Shown here piece after piece: positions 58,671-64,000 of a stretch of DNA of 64,000 nt. Source of the DNA: Clitoria ternatea. Lineage: Eukaryota; Streptophyta; Magnoliopsida; Fabales; Fabaceae. The position numbers and the translations under genes were made by a program. The stretch lies in NCBI GenBank assembly GCA_037962975.1, contig CM075673.1, forward strand, positions 119,865,001 through 119,929,000, written 5' to 3'. Position 1 is the first letter of the stretch. Every line of letters begins with the position of its first letter. The notes under the pieces are model-generated. The model was not told where the DNA came from. It worked only from the letters and a program-made list of their open reading frames with translations, and made no database searches.

Positions 58671-61148
58671 TGTAACACCCCGAATTTTTAAAAATAGGAA
58701 GTTAAATTGAGAAAATAAATATTGAATAATTAAATATGAACTAACTAATATTCCAAAATGCTGGCAATAATTTAATCAAGACTCTCTGAGACTGTGGTGA
58801 GATATTATGACCGGATAAGTTAAAAACTGACCCGGATAAAATATGGGTGTCAGACCAAGTATCTCCGATTGAGATGCCGTTGGTCAGGGCTGTAGATAAT
58901 GTTATTGGGAATCCAAATATGTATTCGGAATAATTTTTAGAATATGTATCGAGCCCGAACTGTGAGTCTGTTTATTTAAAAATGGAAGAGTTTAGTGAAG
59001 GATTAAAAATAAGAACAAAAACCTTCACTCTTTTCACTCTCACTTCCGTGACTCACTCTCTCCTTTTAGGCAAACACACTTCTTCTCCTTCCCTCATTCT
59101 TCTCTTCTTCATATTTCCTTCTCCCTCCCTAAAGACTTGAACAAATTAGTGCTCTCTCCCTTTCTCATTTTTGTTCATCAATGAGCTTGGAGGGGGACAT
59201 TGTGGCTTGAAGCTTCTCCCTTTCTCCTCTTTATTTTCGTCATCCTCATCCTCCTTCTTGATTTCCATTTTCGTTTTAGAGCAAGGTAAGCTCTCTATCA
59301 CTTCTTTTATGCTTGGAACCTATGGAATAGAGGGTTGTGACTAGGGAGAGAATTAAATGTTGTGGGTGGTGGGAAAAAGCATAAAATGTATGAACCCTAA
59401 GGTGTGGGTGGAATAAATATAGGTATTTATGTGTAATAAATGACATATGTGGATGATAGGGTTAAGAGATTATGAGTATGGAAGTGTATTTAAGATGGGG
59501 TTGGGTTTTTACAAAACCCTAGATTATTAAATTGGGGGAAATATGTAATATTGAAGGGGTTAGCATTTATTGAAGGGAAAAATGTTATAAATGAAGAGGC
59601 ATTAACATTTAATGATGACTAGAGATGGTGGTTGGAGGATATAAATAAAACCCACTTAAGATAAATTTAATATAAAGTGTGGCAAATGGGATAACCTAAC
59701 AATTTAGGTTGATAATGAATAGTGGATTAAGGGAAGGAATTCCCAAAGCCTAAGTAAGCAAATGAATAAACTTATGATAGTTTCCACATGATGAGAATCA
59801 TGTGTACATAGATATGTATATGTATATTGAAGTAGCTTTTGAATGAATAATTGATAAGGTCCTATAATAATTGGTGTAGGATTTGATAACACGAGTGAAG
59901 CGGGAACATCAAACCCGGAAGTGTACTTCTCTTAAGGTAGGAGAGGGGTGTATTTTCTAAATGTATGAGAATTGTGATGATAATGTATGTATTAATGTAA
60001 TATGGCATGTTGTCTTGATTAGATGTGATATCATGTATTTGAAATAAGAATTGTGTATGGTGTTTTTTTAAAATGAGTGTTTATACGATGAAGCCTAAAT
60101 GAGGCTATGAATGGCATGTTATGTGATGATGTGTTATTGAATTCATGAATGATATGATGGGTATCCTAAACTTTTGGTTGGAGTGTTTTCTTGAATATAA
60201 GAATTGATGTTCATGATTGAACTTGTAGATAATTATGAGGTTGAAAATGAATGTACCCTAGATGAGAGGGTGAGATAGCCATATGAGGTTGAGGCATGCA
60301 TAAACATTGCATACATGGCATGGCATGCATATCATGATGATGTTGATCAGTGGTTGCGATCACTTGATGTTGGAAATATAAAAGGGCTTGCGAGTTCCTG
60401 TGATTATTAGATTGGTGGTTGCAATCACCTGGTGTTGAAATGAAAGGCCATACGGGACCATTGAGATTGAATGCCCATGGTTGCGATCATGAGGCGGGAG
60501 TACCCCTTACGAGGCGGGAAACCTTATGAAATGTTGAACGTGGTTGCGATCACGAGAAGCACCTTGTGAGGCTGCTAGAGGGAGTACCCCTTGCGAGGTG
60601 AGAAACCATTGAGAATGATTGTAAAGATTATGGTGGTTACGACACCCGAGGAAATGAAATCGGATCTGTGCATATGCATTTTAAACACTAGCATATGCAT
60701 TAGCCTTTGAAGCATGGCATAGAGTGATACTCCGATGATGAGGTTGTGTGAGGTGTAGGTGGACATCTCCCTTTAAAATTACTAACTATGATTGTGAACT
60801 TGGTTGATATGATTCTGAGAAATTTAATGGATAATTGTACTTGAATGAGAATTGATGGTTGAATGATTTAATATTGGATGAACTCCTCTTGAGGAGGGGA
60901 TGTTTGTATTGCATTCATGTATATATTGTCTTATTTGTTGGATTTTCATCATTGAGAAAGTATACTCACTCTCCCTGTGGTATATCTTTTAGCTCCTATG
61001 TTGTAGGGCTTGCCCTGGAGCTATTTTGAGGAGGAGGAGTGTGAAGGAAGTCTCTTTTGGTAAAGAATGCCTTGGCCGGCAATATTTTGATTATCATAGT
61101 TGTGTGAAATGGTTGAATATGTATGACTTAATTCATATCTTGTGTAAT
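58671..61148 (+). mobile_element. LTR F, segment 1
   Basis: Starts TGTAACACCCCGAATTTTTA inside Ogre2 gag. It shares with LTRs A and B the ordered blocks GTGGTTGCGATCACG (60350-60645), ACTCACTCTCCCTGTGG (60965) and GCCTTGGCCGGC (61068), always in sense order, so it is plus-strand. It resumes after solo LTR G at 63963 and leaves the window. From the A/B layout about 0.5 kb should remain. It has no CCGAGTG array and no gene. C/T-rich at 59030-59270, probably near the transcript start. Confidence 0.8.
60350..60645 (+). repeat. Repeated GTGGTTGCGATCAC module in LTR F
   Basis: Copies near 60353, 60413, 60477 and 60540 and a degraded one near 60631, period about 60, alternating with GAGGCGGGAGTACCCCTT. 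This is the reverse-strand counterpart of LTR B 29330-29655. Confidence 0.85.
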
Positions 61149-63957
61149 TGACAAGGCCCGCAAGCGCACGGGTTATGTCGCGTAATATAAAAGATTATCG
61201 TTCTCCACAGGGACTGTGTTCAAAGTACCAGCATGTTGAAATTTAATTATCCACACAATTGATTTTTAATATTTTTGTAAAATTAAACAAATTAAAGTTG
61301 CATAGAATACAAATAAATAAAATTTACTTGACACTTAAAAATCAGAGTTGAGAATATCTTGGGATTTTGGGGGATCAAGACTCTATTTTATGTTAATGAA
61401 TTTTAACTTTTCATAAATAAGAATCGAATTAAGTTTTCCAAGGTGAATTTTCCAAAAGCTAATTAATATGTTCCTCTCGAAATCCTATTAATGTACCTAA
61501 CCTATGGAAAGCGCTGCTTAATCCTCAGAAAGGCCCATTATCGTTTTATGAAAATCCCTTTTATTTCCTCAAAAGAATTTTGATTACTTTCACGGTTTTA
61601 CCGAGGTCACAAAAAGCATTTCAAAAATCTTAGGTTTAGTTCAAAGCTTTCCGGTAAAAATAAATCTCTCGATTCTATTTATTACCTAAACTTACTAATA
61701 TACCCGCAAGTATACAGTTTTATCATTTAGGTTCTTGTTAGGAATCACTAAAAGCATTAAGCATAATTGAACTAAATGGAAAACAGAAATTTATTTAATT
61801 TAAAGTCAAAATAACATTAATATAAAATATTATCATACCACCTTTATCCCAAGATAATTAATTTAGCTACTCATGAAATAATTCAAATTCATATAAATAA
61901 TGGAAAAATAAAACATACAAGACATGGTAAAAATAAAGACTTACGGGTTTCTCCAAAAGCTCAGAATAATTTACCACTGTATTTCCTTATTGCAATATTT
62001 CTCCACCGATTACAAATTTAAATAACTCACTTTTACAATTCACAACTCTTAAAATAAAATAAAGAAAAAGAAAATAAAAAGAGAAATTAAAACGAAAAAG
62101 AAAGGAAAAGGAACGAAGAAGAAAAAAGAAAGAAAGAAGTGAAAGACGGAAGAAGAAAAGAAGAGAACGAAAAAGAGAAAAGAGAGAAAAGAGAAGGAAT
62201 TAAAGTAAAGAAATTAAAGGAGAACTAATGCTAATTGATGCCGTGGTGGTGCTGTCCGTGTTCCCTTTTATAGGCAAAGGAAGGGAAGAAGTCAGCTTGG
62301 AAAACGCGTTGCCAGTTGGAGATTTTCGGTGCAATTGTCTTCTTCTCAGCCGCTCCACCATCACAGCTTGGAGACAGCCTGGATGCTGTCAGCTGCCCCC
62401 CATAAGTCAAGGATCCACTTGGATAGTGGAAATCCAAGTCAGCAAGTGCATTCGGTGGAAATATGGGTCGGTTTTCACCTTTTTGACTCGGATTTGGTGC
62501 CTCAGTCCGAGTGGGAAACAATTCGAGTGAAAAAGGTGCCTTTTGTGTACAAGACTGAGTGAAAAAGCTGTTGTTCGTTCACAAGGCCAAGTGAAATCTT
62601 GCTCGGTGTTGAGTTGAGGGGTCGGTGTTTAGGAGAAAACCGGTCGGTGTTGGTTTGAGGGGAGTTGTGGAGAGAAGAGCTGGACAGGGAACCGAGTGAA
62701 AAGTGATACAGAACCGAGTGAAAGGTGATTCACTCGGAACTGATTAAAGAATGTCTCAGAACTGACTAAAGAGGGACTCGGAACCGACTGAAAAGTGGCT
62801 CACTCGGCACAGGTTCATGCCCTCCTTCTTTCTCATGTGAATGATACACTCGGTCACCTTCACTCGGAAGTCTGAGTTGATTTTCAATAGGAATTACCTT
62901 TAGTCGTCAATCAAATCACTCGGCTATACCTTTCACTCAGAAATTTGGACTTGAAAGACTCTGGAATCTGGCTGATAGAAGTTCTTCCATGTCCGAGCCT
63001 TGCTTTGCTCGGAAATGCAGCTTCCTGACCCAACTCACTCGGATGTGCTTTCCTTGGAGACTTCTCACTCGGGTTTAGTGTGAAACTTGAGAGTCTGCCC
63101 GAGTGTGATTCATTCCCAGTCGGATTTTTCATTGCTTGATAAGACTCTACTCGGAAATGCCTTGTTTTGCTTGAGAATGCCATCTTCTCCGAATGAAACC
63201 ACTCGGAAACCTCCTTATTCAACATTTGCTCTTTCAGTGGCTTCTTCTGCTCGGACAATAGTTTTGACCACTCTGGAGTTTTCCAATCGGAGGCAGTTTT
63301 GCACAGAAAAATAGTTCAGACTTGTTTCAATCAGTATTTCTTCACTCGGATTATTTGCAATCAGAAAACTCCCACTCGGATTTACTTCAATCGGCAATCT
63401 TTTCACTCGAAGAATAGCTTTGGACAACATCTATTCAAAGTCAGGCCCTTTTTTCACTTGGATTGGTTGTAGTCGGGGAAGCTTCCACTCGGAATCACCT
63501 CCAACCGAGACTTATTCCTTTTCAGCATTGAACCTCCAATAGAGTCAGCCATTTATCACTCGGAATGGCTTTGACAGGGAACTTTCCACTCGGATTCTGC
63601 TCCAACAGTGAATATTCCACTCGGAAAAGCTCCATTCTGAGTCATTCCACTCGGATTTGGTCATTTTGAGTGTTGATTTCAACATTCTGAGTCAGAATTC
63701 AGCATTCTGAGTCAGAATTCAGCATAAAAAGAGAGTTCTTTCTTCTTTGGGCTTGTTCTTCTTGTTTCTTTATCATTTTATGGTCGTTTTTCTCATGTTA
63801 TTGACCCTTTATTACCTTAATTTCTGCAAAATAACATACCCAAGTAGAATATAGTGGAAAGAAAACAAAAATCACAATAAATAAAGGAAATAAGTGGATA
63901 ATGATTAAAATCCTAAGCAAACTAGATCTATTTTATTGTGTTATAAATCACTTATCA
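61149..63957 (-). mobile_element. Solo LTR G (2809 bases)
   Basis: Plus strand TGACAAGGCCCGC...CACTTATCA, flanked by GTAAT (61144-61148 and 63958-63962). It is minus-strand, because a TATA box (minus CCTATAAAAG) lies at 62265-62274 and the end wording (minus CCCTGTGGAGAACGATAATC) is typical of a plant LTR 3' end. U3 is filled with the ACTCGG/CCGAGTG array at 62460-63690. 62040-62220 is purine-rich. No gene. Confidence 0.88.
62460..63690 (-). repeat. CCGAGTG/ACTCGG array in solo LTR G
   Basis: From about 62750 to 63690 the plus strand reads ACTCGG or CACTCGG every 20-50 bases; from 62500 to 62720 it reads CCGAGTG. The element's sense is therefore CCGAGTG first, then ACTCGG before the TATA box. 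Confidence 0.85.
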
Positions 63958-63962
63958 GTAAT

Positions 63963-64000
63963 CTGGATTTGGAGTAGATATTTGTATGGATGATGAATAT
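63963..64000 (+). mobile_element. LTR F, segment 2 (runs off the window)
   Basis: 38 bases following the GTAAT duplication, continuing LTR F. Too short for more. Confidence 0.6.

Overview
This is a repeat-only stretch of a dicot plant nuclear genome. A legume is the best guess, because Ogre/Tat-type Ty3/gypsy elements sit beside SIRE-like and other Ty1/copia elements. The species cannot be assigned. I find no host gene: every recognisable coding segment is retrotransposon gag or pol, and the rest is long LTRs, leaders and 3' untranslated regions full of tandem repeats.

Layout. (1) 1-21676 is a minus-strand gypsy-type LTR with an iMet-type primer-binding site (LTR A, about 5.4 kb before interruption). 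It is split by a Tat/Ogre element with target-site duplication (TSD) CTTAT (Ogre1, 5387-16513) and by a solo LTR with TSD TAAAC (C, 16931-20674). (2) 21677-28188 is a mosaic: a TRIM LTR fragment, an LTR-like tail, and an old LTR (D) split by a solo LTR with TSD GTAAC (E, 24356-27108). (3) 28189-34300 holds LTR B, then an LTR (P) that is a ~950-bp inverted repeat ending at an iMet-type primer-binding site, then a non-coding leader. (4) 34301-42009 holds broken SIRE-like copia elements in both orientations. (5) 42010-42428 is a copia LTR fragment into which a minus-strand Tat/Ogre element (Ogre2, 42429-58670) inserted. Ogre2's 3' LTR hosts a TRIM (42590-43647) and an internally deleted copia element (44805-49216, TSD CCACC). 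(6) 58671-64000 is gypsy-type LTR F, which cut Ogre2 gag, itself hit by solo LTR G (61149-63957, TSD GTAAT).

How the parts relate. Ogre2 carries the decayed gag-PR-RT-RNase H-RNase H-INT set. Ogre1 kept one intact 721-codon gag frame but lost protease, RT and integrase, so it could only move with proteins supplied in trans. The two Ogres share their 3' LTR module and 3' untranslated motifs but have unrelated U3 regions.

Most notable signal. A short word, CCGAGTG (reverse CACTCGG), recurs every few tens of bases in the U3 of LTRs from at least two gypsy lineages, with an ordered strand polarity that usually flips once per LTR. A second, nearly palindromic word (CGCTTGAGCG/CGCTCAAGCG) accompanies it in one lineage. 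In LTR P the array has become a near-perfect kilobase hairpin. I know of no description of these arrays and offer them as the candidate undescribed system. All functional statements about them are inference.
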